This document shows, in pieces, positions 31,796-43,360 of a stretch of 64,000 nt of DNA; within the stretch, counting starts at the first letter, position 1, and every line of letters starts with the position of its first letter. The position numbers and the translations under genes were made by a program. The stretch comes from Rhodosorus marinus (Eukaryota > Rhodophyta > Stylonematophyceae > Stylonematales > Stylonemataceae), in NCBI GenBank assembly GCA_029953675.1, contig JAMWBK010000005.1, positions 434,001 to 498,000 on the forward strand, written 5' to 3'. The notes under the pieces are model-generated. The model made no database searches. It was not told the DNA's origin and was given only the letters and a program-made list of their open reading frames with translations.

Positions 31796-31957
31796 ATGTC
31801 TGAGGGAAAGAGAGGAGTGTTCGAGGTCATGGAGGACATGTTTTTGAAGACGGATACACGAACAGGAATGATGCCCTTTGGGCCAACGCCGGTAGGGCCA
31901 AGTCTTGCGCAGTACTTCAAGGATCCGGCGGCTGAGCCTGCGAAAGGACACTATTAG
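31796..31957 (+). CDS. Family B 53-residue protein, copy B1
   Basis: 53 residues: starts MSEGKRGVFEVMEDMFLKTD, then a TRTGMMPFGPTPVGPSL segment and a charged tail ending KGHY. The intact paralogue B2 lies 1.5 kb away in the opposite orientation, with homologous promoter and leader, which supports both as real. No signal peptide, membrane segment or known motif. Its position at the end of the family A array suggests a shared role or shared duplication history but nothing in the sequence proves a link. Confidence 0.65.
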   Translation: MSEGKRGVFEVMEDMFLKTDTRTGMMPFGPTPVGPSLAQYFKDPAAEPAKGHY

Positions 31958-33574
31958 AGAATATAGAGAATAGCAAAATAAGCTTCATTTGGTTGCTGAA
32001 ACGTAGCGAGAGGAGGCCCTGGACGTTAAACCTCAGAAATATGTTTCAAGTACGAGCCAAATCTGGCGAGAAGCCATAACTTAAGAGTACAATGATTCCG
32101 GTTTTCGTCAAGTTGCGCATAGGCCCGAAGTCAGTTGTTCTGACGTTTCGTCTTTGTCTCCCTCCCCTCCCACCTCTCCATTACCGTGGACCCTGAACCT
32201 CCTCTGTTGCCTTCATTTTAGAAATTCGAAGTTGTCGAAGCTCTAACGAGTCAAGCGCTGCGCCGTAGGGTTGAAGCTCATGGCTTCCTAGCACCCCGGC
32301 GTTCGAAACAGTTTTCCAACCAAAACCCTTCCAAGACGTTCTAAAAAATATAACTTATTGCTCGTTCTAGAATTAAGGACCTACCGCCTAATTATGAAGC
32401 CTTCTTCAAAGTTGCATAGTAAACATTAGAAACAATTTCCTCACTTCAAGCTCAATACGACCATTTCAAAATTTAGAAATAAAGTCTTCTTTATTTACGC
32501 ATCTACCCGGACCATCAAGAAAGGCGAGCCGGCAGGTTTTCATGGTGACCAACGGAGGATGAGACTTGTTTTAAGAGCGCAAAGACCTCTTATGAGCTTG
32601 AGAGTTCGGTGGAAGATAATACCAAATATAGGGGATACCAGATTCAGTATTGACGTGAATCGGCAGCAAACAGGATAATGGGTAGCAAGCTCTGTTCTCG
32701 ACCTTTTCCTTTCTCCATCACAGACACCTCAAAATATGCGATACCGACTATTTTCAACGTCTCGAGTCTTTATCCGTTTTCACGGATTCACCAATCCCAT
32801 GCGTCCTTACAAATGGTCCTGTAGATGAACCAAAAAGCACCTATCCAGTCAGAAGTGGGATTAGGCGGATTAGTTTAACCAACTCCTTCTATCGCCCCTC
32901 TGACTTCAAAATTCTGCTGTTCATCTGGCACGAAGAAAACTTTCTCCCAATTGGTGTGTTTCCATGCGCTTTCGCAACGTCACCGCTAGTAGTCAATCCG
33001 GATTCCACCCTGGGCATCTGTCCCTGGCGCATCAGCTCGTCCTAAACTCATCGTAGCTCGCAACAGACCCAAAAAACATGTTCCAGGGCCATGCTGGACC
33101 CTTATGAGCTGTTCACGGACCGGACCATATCTTTCATAGCTAGTTGTCTAGGAGGTAACAAGGCAACTAACTAGAACCTAAGAGGAGCTAGTCTGTAGCG
33201 TAGCTAAATCATACAAGTTTCTGCAGTTCGCCAAACCCGACTAAAATAGTCCATTCGTATTTGATTGAAATCAGTCAATGTTCTCTACTAGCGAAAAAAC
33301 GCTGTTATTGTGAGAAACGCGATAATCGCGACTTTTGAGGTGTTGGGGAGGATGGCCATTTCTGTTCTTGACGGAGCAGGATTTCTATGTGATTGATGGT
33401 TGTGAGTTACGAGCATGGATACTGGGCCTGTAGAAGGTCGGAATAGAGTTCTGATAGTTGTTGGGGCCGCTTGAGTGAGGTTAAAGCACTTGTTTCGAGA
33501 CCAGTCTCAAGGTTTTTGTCCTTATTTTTTTTTTCTCCCTTTTTGGTTGATGTCTGGAGCGGTTTCTGGGTTCG
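31958..33574. other. Intergenic, no supported gene
   Basis: About 1.6 kb, moderately AT-rich, no frame above 60 codons with recognisable features. The right end must contain the promoter of the GOST-family gene. Confidence 0.5.
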
Positions 33575-35197
33575 ATGGGGCGCTTTGTTTTCGGAAGTTT
33601 GTCGGAGACGGGGTTGCGCAGGTGGTTGATCTTTTGTTTGCAGATTTTCGTTTTTCTTTTGGGGAGCGGAAGGGCTTCGAGGTATGATGTTGCTCACGAG
33701 TTCAGTCCCCCCGACCAGTGGGCACTCGCTGAGGGGGGGGTATACGCATCTCGGGACCCGGGGCGTCCAGGGAAAGCGGGTCGATCTGAGATTCTCATAG
33801 ACCTTACGTTTGAGAGGACGACGGCAGATCAGGAGGCTTCTATGGAGATTATTCTGGTTCGCCCTGAGCAGGAGAAAATGCTTGGCTTTACGGATCTGGA
33901 TACGAGTGAAACCTTCTTTTGTTGCACAAAGGACCTGCTTGACAAAAGGGCACCCGGGTGTAGTGAGGTTGGAAAGATCATTTACAATCGACCAAGAACG
34001 CTCAAGTCGAGCCCGCTTAAAGACGGCATGTTCACGGAGCCGCTGAACCCCGAAGTATTAACTTTCAAGAAGAGAGAGAAGGTCACCATCTTTAATGAAT
34101 CTATGCTTATCCACAGAACGGGGATATACCAAGTGCTGTTTTCCACATGCGACGAAAACCTTGGAAACGTTTCTGCAACGGGGAATGTAGCTTTTCGCAA
34201 CCCCTACGGCTATCTACCTGGTCAGCTGTACGGATCTATACCTTTTTACCGAGTTCTGAGTGTGGCCTACGCTGTGGTAACTCTTCTGGTGAGTTCAAAG
34301 CACGTGAATGAAATATTACTTTAGCCGCTTTGTTCCTTGATGTCTTACGTCTCAGTCCAAACTCTGTTTTCGCCTCCCGCACAGTGGCTATTGGTATTCT
34401 TCAGGTATAGACGTGTGTCCCTGCCTATTCATCGGTACATGTCGATCGCTCTCATACTGGGTTTGGCGGAGAGCATTGTTAATGCGTGGAATTATACGGA
34501 GCTGAACGTTACTGGTAGACCTGTCTGCTGCCCAGTTTTTCCTGGGATAGTTGCCGCGGCTATTCTGTCTGTGCTCAAGACGGTCCCCTCCAAAGTGTTG
34601 GTTCTTCTCATTTGTATGGGTTGGACCATTGTCTATGCCTCACTGGACAGGATCAAGAGGACGTGGGTTGTGATCTATGCGTTTACAATTTTTGTGCTGT
34701 CGTTTTTGCATCAACTCGCGGTCCTGACTTCACATCATGAAACAGTGTCACTCAAAGTATTTGTGAGCTTGCCCATGTACGTTTTGGATTTGGTTTACAC
34801 GGTATGGGTCTTCCTGGAGCTGAGAAAAACGAGGAACTACCTGAAGGACCGGGGAGCTACCGAGAAGAACATTCTTTATCGGCGCTTCAAGAACGCACTC
34901 TTGGGCTTCGTCGTTGGAATTTTAGTCTGGGGAGTTTTCGCCGTCGTTAACAGCTTGCGAAGTACCACCGCGGATCGCTGGCGATTCGTCAACTGGAAGT
35001 TGTACTGGATGGTGGGAGGAGTTCCGCCGGGTGGTGTTATGTGGGACTTGATGTACTTCCTACTTCTTCTTGTCATAATTTCAATCTTCTTTCCGGGCGA
35101 GAAAACTTCAAACTACGTTTACAGACCCGAGGACGATCTCAACGTAAATGCAGCCTTGGTATCCGGAACAGGGCGCGATAGTGACGATGACCCGTGA
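33575..35197 (+). CDS. GOST-family seven-TM protein (GPR107/GPR108/PTM1-like, 2 exons)
   Basis: Exons 33575-34288 and 34385-35197, with a 96-nt phase-0 intron; 508 residues. A signal peptide (hydrophobic about residues 16-31) is followed by a luminal beta-rich domain of about 190 residues with several Cys. Next is the family hallmark NPYGYLPGQLYGSIPFYRVL leading into TM1, then RYRRVSLPIHRYM, and about seven hydrophobic segments to residue 485; the cytosolic tail is short and acidic. This is the Lung_7-TM_R architecture of Golgi or endosomal membrane proteins involved in membrane traffic. The intron falls inside the first membrane segment. Assignment between GPR107, TMEM87 and PTM1 branches is not possible by eye. 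Confidence 0.88.
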
Positions 35198-36325
35198 AAA
35201 CGACACAGCTGTAAAGATGAACTGGCGTATCAGGAAACGGAAAAGAAAAAACCAAGCAAAGACTAAGGATACCGGAGAACGTGCGGCGGAGGAGAGTCTT
35301 CCCTGCCCATAACCTTATCCTCGGGATCGCCTTGCGCAGTAGCCACGCAGATTGGAGGGATGCAAGTCGAGGTAGCACTCTCCAACGCAGCTGCTTCTAC
35401 AGCAAGACCTACATCTACGCCAACATTAGCGGAATAAGTGCAGACAATGTCAAACATCGTTCCTCGTCTCGGTTATCCTAACCGAGACCCAGTCAAAATG
35501 TGCTATGCGACACTTCGTATGTGTTAATTGGCGAGCCGAGAAAAGCAATTCGTTGACTTTCCTAATAGAGTTCTATTACAATTTAGATGAATACAAAGAA
35601 TAACTTATTGGTATTCGTCAAATTGAGAAATGTATCTAGATTTTATTGGTTTAAATAGGATGATTTGAAAACAAAATAGATGGACCATGAGAGGCCATAT
35701 ACAATAAAGGTCCAAATTCGAGGATTCGAAATTGTCTTGTGATCTGCAAGCGATTGCCAAAAAAAGTAGCAAGTTTCCTTGAGATGGATAGAGAGAAATT
35801 CCGCTTGGGGTTAAATTGGTTCATGCAGTTTCCAACTAGGTTGAGCGTATTAATATAACCTGACGGATGGCTAGAGGAGAGGCACAGTTGGGTGAAGATG
35901 GCTGGCTGAGGATGACGAAGGGTTCAGCACATGTGGGTTCAGCGCTGTAGATGTAGGGACATCTACGAAGCCCATTTTGTCGAGCCTCCCACAGGATGTC
36001 GGATGCAGAACATGTGGGTGATAGGGGTCCCAGTAGCGAGGACAGACGTGACACGATGCAACCTGAACAAAAACGTGAAACTGGAATGACGCCCCTCTCC
36101 TCCCTGTTGTTATCGGCAGACGAGCTGTGAGGTAACGCGTAGATTATGTAGGAGATCTTGAACCAAGAGGAGGAGGACACATCGTTCTGCATGGCAATGA
36201 AGAGGTGAACTACTCGGAGGACCAGCTGGCCAGATTGCATTAGGCATTCGGCAACCCGCCAAGGGAAAACCTGGTTAAAAGTTCTCGGCGGCACTGGTGA
36301 AGAAAACAGGATCCTACCCTACCGA

Positions 36326-36577
36326 GTGGGCGAACAGACAACGAAGAGATGCGAGGTATGCCAGGGTTTTGTCAAGAAACATTTGCTCCCAAAAGCAATA
36401 ATTATGGATGATGTCATGCTGGGATATATGGTTCAGCTGGACGTGTTCTTCGTTGATGGTGAAATGTTCCTGCACATGGCTGATGAGGGAACGCGGTTCG
36501 GAAGGGACAAAAAGGTTAATAACCAAACGGAGCTCGGAAACCCCTGGCATACCTCGCATCTCTTCGTCGTCTGTTCG
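36326..36577. mobile_element. Fold-back repeat with integrase zinc-finger-like fragment
   Basis: 36331-36366 and 36542-36577 are inverted copies matching at 35 of 36 positions, about 175 bases apart. Read inward from either side each arm encodes EQTTKRCEVCQGF. On the plus strand this is followed by YMVQLDVFFVDGEMFLHMAD and EGTRFG, which resembles the junction of the HHCC zinc finger and catalytic core in retroelement integrases. The plus frame ends at 36697 with no further core motifs. I read it as a small rearranged retroelement remnant; a coincidental fold-back is possible. Confidence 0.5.
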
Positions 36578-37521
36578 ACCGACGCCTGCAGAGTAGCATC
36601 CTTTTTTTCACCAGTGCTGCCGAACAAATTTAACCAGCTTTTCCGTTGCGAAAGGTTTCTTGCCGAAAACCCTGCCTTACAACGCATGTCGACCTAAAAT
36701 ACCAGAAATACAAAGTCCTTTAAAAAAAGAAGCAAATCCGTTGGGGTAAAACTGTCCCATCGGGACACTTTGTCCCCCCGAAATGTGATTTCGTCGTCGT
36801 CCCATTGGAATTTTTTTTAATGAATTCCCTGTTTTTAGCGAGGACAGAATAAAAATAGTATTTCAATGTGAATTCGACTTTACAAAGAGACTGGCTCAAC
36901 CTCACTTCCAACCGAGAACGAAAAGACCTCGGCTTCAGGATGACGGCAGCGTTACTACGCTATACCGCTGCCGAGATGAGCACTGCATACGTACGCGCCA
37001 AGTGGGTCGGGACGCTCAATAAAAGCTCTCCCGCAGCCAAACAGCACCGGCACCGGAAGCCGTCGAGCTTCTGCTGGAGTACCAAAGCGATGTGCAGCGG
37101 GGACTGGAATTCAGAATTCTGAACGGCATCCGCGTACACAGCTTCTTTGTGTGAACGCATAGCCTTCGTAGTGGCCCGCAGCCGACGAGAAGAAGCGGCC
37201 AACAAAGAGTGTGAACGTTGTTTGTGCGCCGTCTTTTTGGGGGTTTTTAACAGCGGTTTGGCGGGACACTCGTAACAAGCAATGGCAAAGATACGGCTCA
37301 GGATCACTGGCACGTCAGGCGCCAAGAGGCACAAGCAGCAGCGTACGTAATTGAGCAACTTTCTATAGATCTAATACGCTCAGTCTGTCTTTATCTCCAC
37401 AACCGCTGTCACCATCAGACCTCGTAGAATGGGTTCATCCAGGTCTGTCTATTTCACCCCGAATTGTTAGCCTCCGCCAAAAGTGAACGTTTATAGAAGT
37501 TTAGATCTTGACGTTTAGGAA

Positions 37522-37552
37522 CAGGGAGGGAGGAGGGAGGAGGGAGGAGGGT
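37522..37552 (+). repeat. GGAGGGA tandem repeat in the ABCF leader or promoter
   Basis: Four to five GGGAGGA units in a row on the coding strand, about 160 nt upstream of the ABCF start codon. Able in principle to form a G-quadruplex. Confidence 0.7.
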
Positions 37553-37710
37553 AAGACTAGGTTTGGGCTTAGTGTGGAGAAGATGAAGTCTAGAGAGTTT
37601 CATCTTGTCTGTTAAGGTTTTGCTTTGATCGTTTGGGTTTGGCGCAAGAAGAAGAGAAAATTTTGTTGGTTTGTTTTGTGTTTTTTGGACGTTGATTGGA
37701 GTTGACGAAG

Positions 37711-40289
37711 ATGGCTGTTGGTAAGTTTTGTTTGACGAGTTGTAGTAGATGAAAGGTAGAGTTTCTGGATTTGGTATTAGGGACTGAAGGATGGTTTGAT
37801 TTTGTAATTTCTTTGTTTAGATTCGGAGAAGAAGAAGAAGAAGTCCGGCGGTGGATCGAAGGACAAGTCTGTGAAAGATGGTGGGGGAGGTGGAGGCAAG
37901 GACAAGCCAGCGAAGGGCGGAAAGGATGTGAAGGAGAAGAATTCTGGGAAGGACAAGGGTGGTCCCGGTGAAAATGGTAAGGGGAAGGGTGCTGGAGCGA
38001 AGGATAAGAAGGGAAAAGCTGGAGCTCCGAGTTCTTCTACGGCGAATGCTCCGGACAAAAAACCCAAAAAGAAGAAGGGTGCCAAGGTGATCAAGAAGGT
38101 GGAGGAGGATTTCTACGAGGGGATCGACATGCCCCCTTCGGAGAGCGAAGAAGAATATGAAAAGGAAGAAGTCGAGAAAAACCAGGAGATCGACGTGGAC
38201 ACCCCGCGCGATTACTCTAAAAAGGACGTGAAGAAAGCCAAGAAGATAGAACAACAGCAAGGTACGCGCGAATTTAATTTTCTTGCAATCTATATAGGCA
38301 AACCGATGGGATCCTATTCTTACCCTCGCTTCTTCGATCGATCGTTTTGTGCTCGCCTTACTTAGCTTATGCAGCCGATGCGGCAAAGCGAGAAGCTTAT
38401 TTGGATGACTCCCTGGTTTTCTCGGTGACTGTTGCCGGAGCGGCAGATGGCAAGTCATCGACTGCGGACGCGAACGCACGGGACATAAAAGTCAGCAATT
38501 TCTCAGTTTCTGCGAAGAAGAAGGAGCTTTTCTTGAATACCAACATGACGATCGCGTTTGGTAGAAGATATGGCCTTGTTGGACCGAATGGTGAGCAAGC
38601 AGAGACAGATGAAATACGAGTCACGGCTGTTTGTCCAAGTGCTGAACATGCTAAAGCGCTTTCCCCCCCGAATTAGGTACTGGCAAAACTACAGTAATGA
38701 AGCTCATCTCTCGTAGAATGTTGCCAGTTCCAGATAACTTGGACGTGCTTTTGGTGGAGCAGGAGGTTATTGGCGATGAACGGAGTGCCTTGGAGGCAGT
38801 CATGCAAGCGGATGAAAAATTGACGTCACTGAAAGAGGAGGAAGAAATGCTTTCAAAGCTGACGTTGGAGGATCCCGTTGACGAGGACGAAGAGGATGGC
38901 GAGGATTCCGATGGAGAAGGCAAAGAGGACAGTGCTCTACAGACAGCCATGCGGTTACAGGAAATCCAAGAACAGATCGAAGAGATAGGTGGCTCTACGG
39001 CAATTTCTCGAGCAGCCAAGATTCTTGCAGGATTGGGCTTCTCTCCTGACATGCAGAAGCGGGCTACCCAGTCGTTCTCGGGCGGATGGAGAATGAGAAT
39101 CTCGTTGGCAAGAGCTCTGTTTATGCTTCCTACAGTGCTCCTCTTGGATGAGCCCACAAACCATCTGGACCTGAGAGCTGTTCTGTGGCTGGAAGAGTAC
39201 TTGTTGCGTTGGAAAAAGACGCTGGTGGTTGTTTCCCATGACCGTGACTTTTTAAATACCGTGTCAACCGATATCATACACCTGCATGAGAAGAAGCTAT
39301 GGCAGTACAAGGGCAACTTCGATTCCTTTGAGAAGATGTTCGAGCAGAAACGCCGTGAGCAGAACAAGATGTATGACAAATATGTCTCCGAGATGAAGAA
39401 GGCGAAGACGAGTAAGGCTGCGCAGGACAAGGCGAGGGAAAAGGCCAAAATGGACAAGGAACGTCGCGCGAAGAGGTCCGGTAGAAAGGCAGTTGCGGAT
39501 GAAGAGGACGAACAGCAGCGAGCGGAAGTTGTTTCCAAATGGAAAGACTACAACGTGAACTTTGCGTTCCCGGAACCAACTGAACTCGGACATCCGCTGC
39601 TGCAGCTCGTAGACGTAGAATTTGAATACCCTAGTCGCCCGGATTTCAAGCTGGCCAAGGTGAACGTGGGAGTAGGTATGGGCACCCGAGCAGCGATTGT
39701 GGGTCCAAATGGTGCGGGGAAGACGACGTTTATCAACCTTCTCGCTGGCGAGCTCTCCCCGACCAGTGGAGAGTTCAGAAAAAAGCCCAAGCTGCGTGTT
39801 GGTAGATACTCTCAACATTTCGTCGAAGTACTGAACATGGAAAGCAACCCAGTTTTCTACCTTCAGTCGCTCTACCCAGAGGAGTTTGCCGGATCCAAGG
39901 GTCAGCAGATGCTGCGAGGAAGGCTCGGTCGTTTTGGCCTTGCCGGGGAGCACCACATGACTCCTATCGCGAAACTATCGGGAGGGCAAAAGGCTAGAGT
40001 TGTCTTCACCATGATTGCCTTGATGCAGCCACATCTGCTTCTTTTGGATGAGCCCACGAATAATTTGGATATGGAGAGCATTGACGCCTTGGGTGATGCC
40101 GTCGCCGAGTTTTCAGGGGGAGTGGTGATCATTAGTCACGACTCGAGACTCGTTTCGAGGGTCTGCGAGGACGAAATGACTGCACAGCTATGGGTTGTGG
40201 ACAACGGCACTGTCGAGGTATACGACGGAACTTTCGAAGACTACCGAGATGAAACAATAGAGGAGATCGTTGGGGAAATGGAGGAGTAG
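37711..40289 (+). CDS. ABCF-type ATPase, GCN20/ABCF1-like (4 exons)
   Basis: Exons 37711-37720, 37821-38261, 38375-38590 and 38677-40289 sum to 2280 nt, 759 residues. The tiny first exon encodes only Met-Ala-Val plus one base. The N-terminal 150 residues are Lys/Gly-rich then acidic, as in GCN20/ABCF1 proteins that contact ribosomes or GCN1. Two ABC cassettes follow without membrane domains: Walker A GPNGTGKTT, signature [11 protein letters not shown] and [11 protein letters not shown]; then [20 protein letters not shown] and [12 protein letters not shown] charged linker separates them. Intron 3 interrupts the first Walker A codon run (GPN-G). Role: translation and its regulation, in the cytosol. 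The gene converges with the ABCD4-like gene, stops 180 bp apart. Confidence 0.93.
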
Positions 40290-40469
40290 AATCCTGCTCC
40301 CACCGCAAATAGCGACGAGGGGCGTGCGTCTCGCTCAAAATAGATTCTTGCGTAAAGGTGCTACGAGTACCTATTTAGAACTCGTCTCATGTACAAATAC
40401 ATCCTAATATTGTCCCTTCCCAAGTTAAAAACCTGCGCTTCTAAATCTTGCCCTTGGGCCGGTGGGCCC

Positions 40470-42658
40470 CTATCCGTGCCCCTCCCGCCTCAAGTTAATT
40501 ACCTCACCAAATAAGCCACGAACTTTCTTGCGGAAGCTGACCATCACCACTCCAATCCCTTGAGCCTGCATAGCTTTCACCAGAGTCACCTCTGATTCCT
40601 CATCCAAACAGCTCGTGGCTTCGTCCAGAACAGCAAATGTTGGCTGGTGGTATAGAACCCGTGCTAACGCCAGCCTTTGCTGCTCTCCCGCTGAAAGTAT
40701 TCTGTACCAATCCACTTCGTCCTGCACATTCATCCGACAAGTGGCGAGTTAGCCGACTCCCAAACAGATGGTTGAGGTCAGGTGACGCCTTGAGCCGCAA
40801 AGTAAGGCTAAGGTTACTTCAGCAACGAGTCGTCTTACCTGAAGTTTGAATCTATCGAGAAGGTACTCCAGTCCGACCCTTCCGAGTATAATCTCAGTCT
40901 CGTCCTCTGCTTTAGTGGTCGAAGCGGTGTCAGGATATGCTACCTGCTCAAGTAGTGGTCTCGAGAACGGGAGGTAGGGTTGCCCGGTGAGGAACATAAT
41001 CGAGCTGGAGTGACTGTCCGCGTAAGGGTCGCAGCTTCCGACAATGGGGGGGCGCTCCAGTACTCCATGAGCTGGCCAAAGCGCTCGAATTCGACGAAGA
41101 AGCGTAGTTTTTCCTGATGCGTTCGGTCCTGCGATCAGAAGAGAACTCTTCGGCACGAGCCGGATATCGGTCGATGAGGACCGGTAGTTGAGACCGTCTG
41201 TCCTTGTTACAGGGTTGTCATCCACAGACGTCACAGAGTCAAGGAATTTCCCAATCCTCCAAGCCTGAGCAGCCAAGTTGGAGGCTGGAGAGTTCAGGTT
41301 GATGACGATCGTCAAGGACGTCAGCAGTGAGATGAAAATTCCTCCCGTCTGGGCGATCCACTTGGCCTGACACACAACGAGGAGCTCAGAAAGGTATGAA
41401 GACTTGAGGACGCGGAATTCCACCGGCCAGTAGTCTTTGTGAACCCAATCGAACCTTCTCAGATGGGTCCGAGTAGAATCCATTCTCTTCACCAGCGCCG
41501 CTGAAGACTGCCACTCCAAGAGCCGAGTACATGACAAATGAAAGGAAATACATGAAAAAGTTGTCCACGCTGTTCAACGACGTTCTCCAGGCGATAACCC
41601 TGTACATGTTCTGGACCGCTGAAGTTACGCAGCTGTTCAAATAGTCCTTTTCAAAGCCACCGGGGCCATTGAACGCCATATCTTCACAGCGGTGCTTCAC
41701 TTCCACATGACTGCTTCGAAAAGTTGCCTCCTTGAAGCGGCCCAAAGAAAGAAGCAGAGAAGCTCAGTGAGAAAAATCGTGACTCGAGGAGAAGCCCTAA
41801 AAGTAGTAACGTTCCTACCAAAGCTTCCTGAACAACAACCAGACTCGACGTTCTGTTGACAAGAAAGTAACCAACAAAGGCGACCACTGCCGTCCATCCG
41901 TAGGCGAAAAGAACAGAAACCCAGCCGGTCCTCTTGTACGTCTGGAACGAATACCAGCTAAGGGTGATCACGGCTTCTAAAATTCCTCCACCGAGGTCAC
42001 CAATACCATCGGTTCCGCTGCTTCCATACCCACCAGCTATGATTCCAGCCAGCGTAAACGGGAACGTCCTAGCGTCATCAACAATCCGTTGATCCGGATT
42101 GTCTACCCTACCATCTCGACAGACTTGATAGCAAGGTGGGACGTCGCCGCTCCTAAAAATGAACAGTAGGTTTGTTGCTTTAAGCGAACCATTGACCACC
42201 TCACGGGCTGATGAGGATGCGTCGTTTCACGACTTAACCTCAAGTACTCCTTGTGGAGATAAAGAGTTAAACAATTTCTCCAGCGGTTTGCTGCTACGTC
42301 TCTGCTGAAACCTATCATCGATCTGGCAATCACCGTCTTCGAAACGGAGTCCGGAAGGTTGTGTCAACGAGGAATGCTTGTCTTGCGATCGCGAGAATGG
42401 AAGCAGTGTTCTTACCGCTAGAGTTGTGAAGAACAGTTTCGTCATGGCTCTTCTGAAAGCTGAAGTATCATCATTGATCAGTGCCTGGTAGATCTCACCG
42501 GGAACGAGAAGCATAAGATAGCCGAACATGACATACAAGATCACGAACGTCGTGATCCCCAGTATCGATATCCAATCTAGCAAACTCCCATTCTGGCATT
42601 GGGAGCATAATCGAAAAATTGTTCCTATCAAAGACCAGCTCAGCTTCCCAGAGTCCAT
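40470..42658 (-). CDS. ABCD4-like ABC transporter (6 exons)
   Basis: Exons 42658-42416, 42336-42239, 42152-41819, 41730-41455, 41402-40839 and 40721-40470; total 1767 nt, 588 residues (human ABCD4 about 606). The membrane half aligns in order with ABCD4: LLVPGEIYQALINDD, NRWRNCLTLYLHKEYLR, VDNPDQRIVDDARTF, SFQTYKRTGW, QEALEATFRSSHVEVKHRCE. The ATPase half has Walker A GPNASGKTT, signature LSAGEQQRLALAR and Walker B FAVLDEATS. ABCD4 moves cobalamin out of lysosomes in animals; a vacuolar or other organellar cobalamin role here is inference. The 52-nt intron at 41403-41454 is shorter than its neighbours and is the least certain junction. The start at 42658 is chosen by alignment of the first helix. 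Confidence 0.85.
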
Positions 42659-42876
42659 CTCAAAACTCCAGCGAAAAGAATGCTGATCCACACGGCAGTC
42701 GGATCCTTCAAGATTCACATTTACATTTCACTCTATCGATCTCACTCAAAATTGTCGAGCGGCTTCAATATCCAACCTTCGCCAATAGTAAAGTACGACT
42801 GTCGTCGTCCAGACTACGCTAAACGTCAAGCTGGTTCCGGAAACAATCAATTCTGTGAAAAGTCAAGAGACGTTGG

Positions 42877-43224
42877 TTACGCTATCTGGAAACAGTTCTT
42901 CTTTGTCGTCTTCATCAGGTTTTCGCAACTGAAGTCCACGTCAACGAAGGCGTTTTGCTCTAGTTGTGCTTCTTCACGTTTCCTTTTTGTGGATGGGATG
43001 TCTTGAGCGGATTCATCCTCCTCCGGGTGGTTAGGCTATGAACGAACGGACGATGAGAGAACAGTTTAGAAAAGGCTGTCGCGATCTAGTACTAGGTTAT
43101 GCTCATATTCTTCGTCCAGGTGAAGATAGATAGTCTTTTCCACGAGGGGTTGTAGCGGTTCTGATCGCGAGGCCAACTCCCTTGTTCGGGTGATAGAAGA
43201 GAAGCAGTGTGAAGCAACGGTCAT
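42877..43224 (-). CDS. Possible small nuclear protein, 2 exons
   Basis: Tentative model: 43224-43093 joined to 43035-42877 across a 57-nt GT-AG intron, phase 0, 96 residues. The first exon reads TIYLHLDEEYEHNL, the second PNHPEEDESAQDIPSTKRKR and on to the stop. Acidic then basic composition, with a KRKR cluster resembling a nuclear localisation signal. The frame is open further upstream (LETLLAKEESYS), so more exons may exist. No family recognised. Confidence 0.35.
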
Positions 43225-43360
43225 TGTCTTCACTTGGAACGGAGTTGTTGGGGGTCGTCGCGAAGTCAACGCCCACCGTCGTGGAAGCGAGTAGCTTTCT
43301 TCTTTTGCTAGAAGAGTTTCCAGCTTTTTCTCTCTCGCTTGAGTCCCTCCTAGCAGGCCG

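Larger units (their letters stand above)
35198..37710. other. Gene-poor region with a fold-back repeat
   Basis: About 2.5 kb with no confident gene. It includes a 36-bp inverted repeat with an integrase-like fragment (separate entry), an AT-rich centre, and a G-rich repeat just before the ABCF gene. Confidence 0.5.

Noticed and set aside
36960-37358. 132-codon minus-strand frame, Cys- and Leu-rich
   Set aside because: No recognisable motif, and overlapping plus-strand frames are of similar quality.
38651-39538. Long Ser-rich minus-strand frame
   Set aside because: Antisense shadow of the ABCF coding exon; Ser-rich composition is typical of such shadows.
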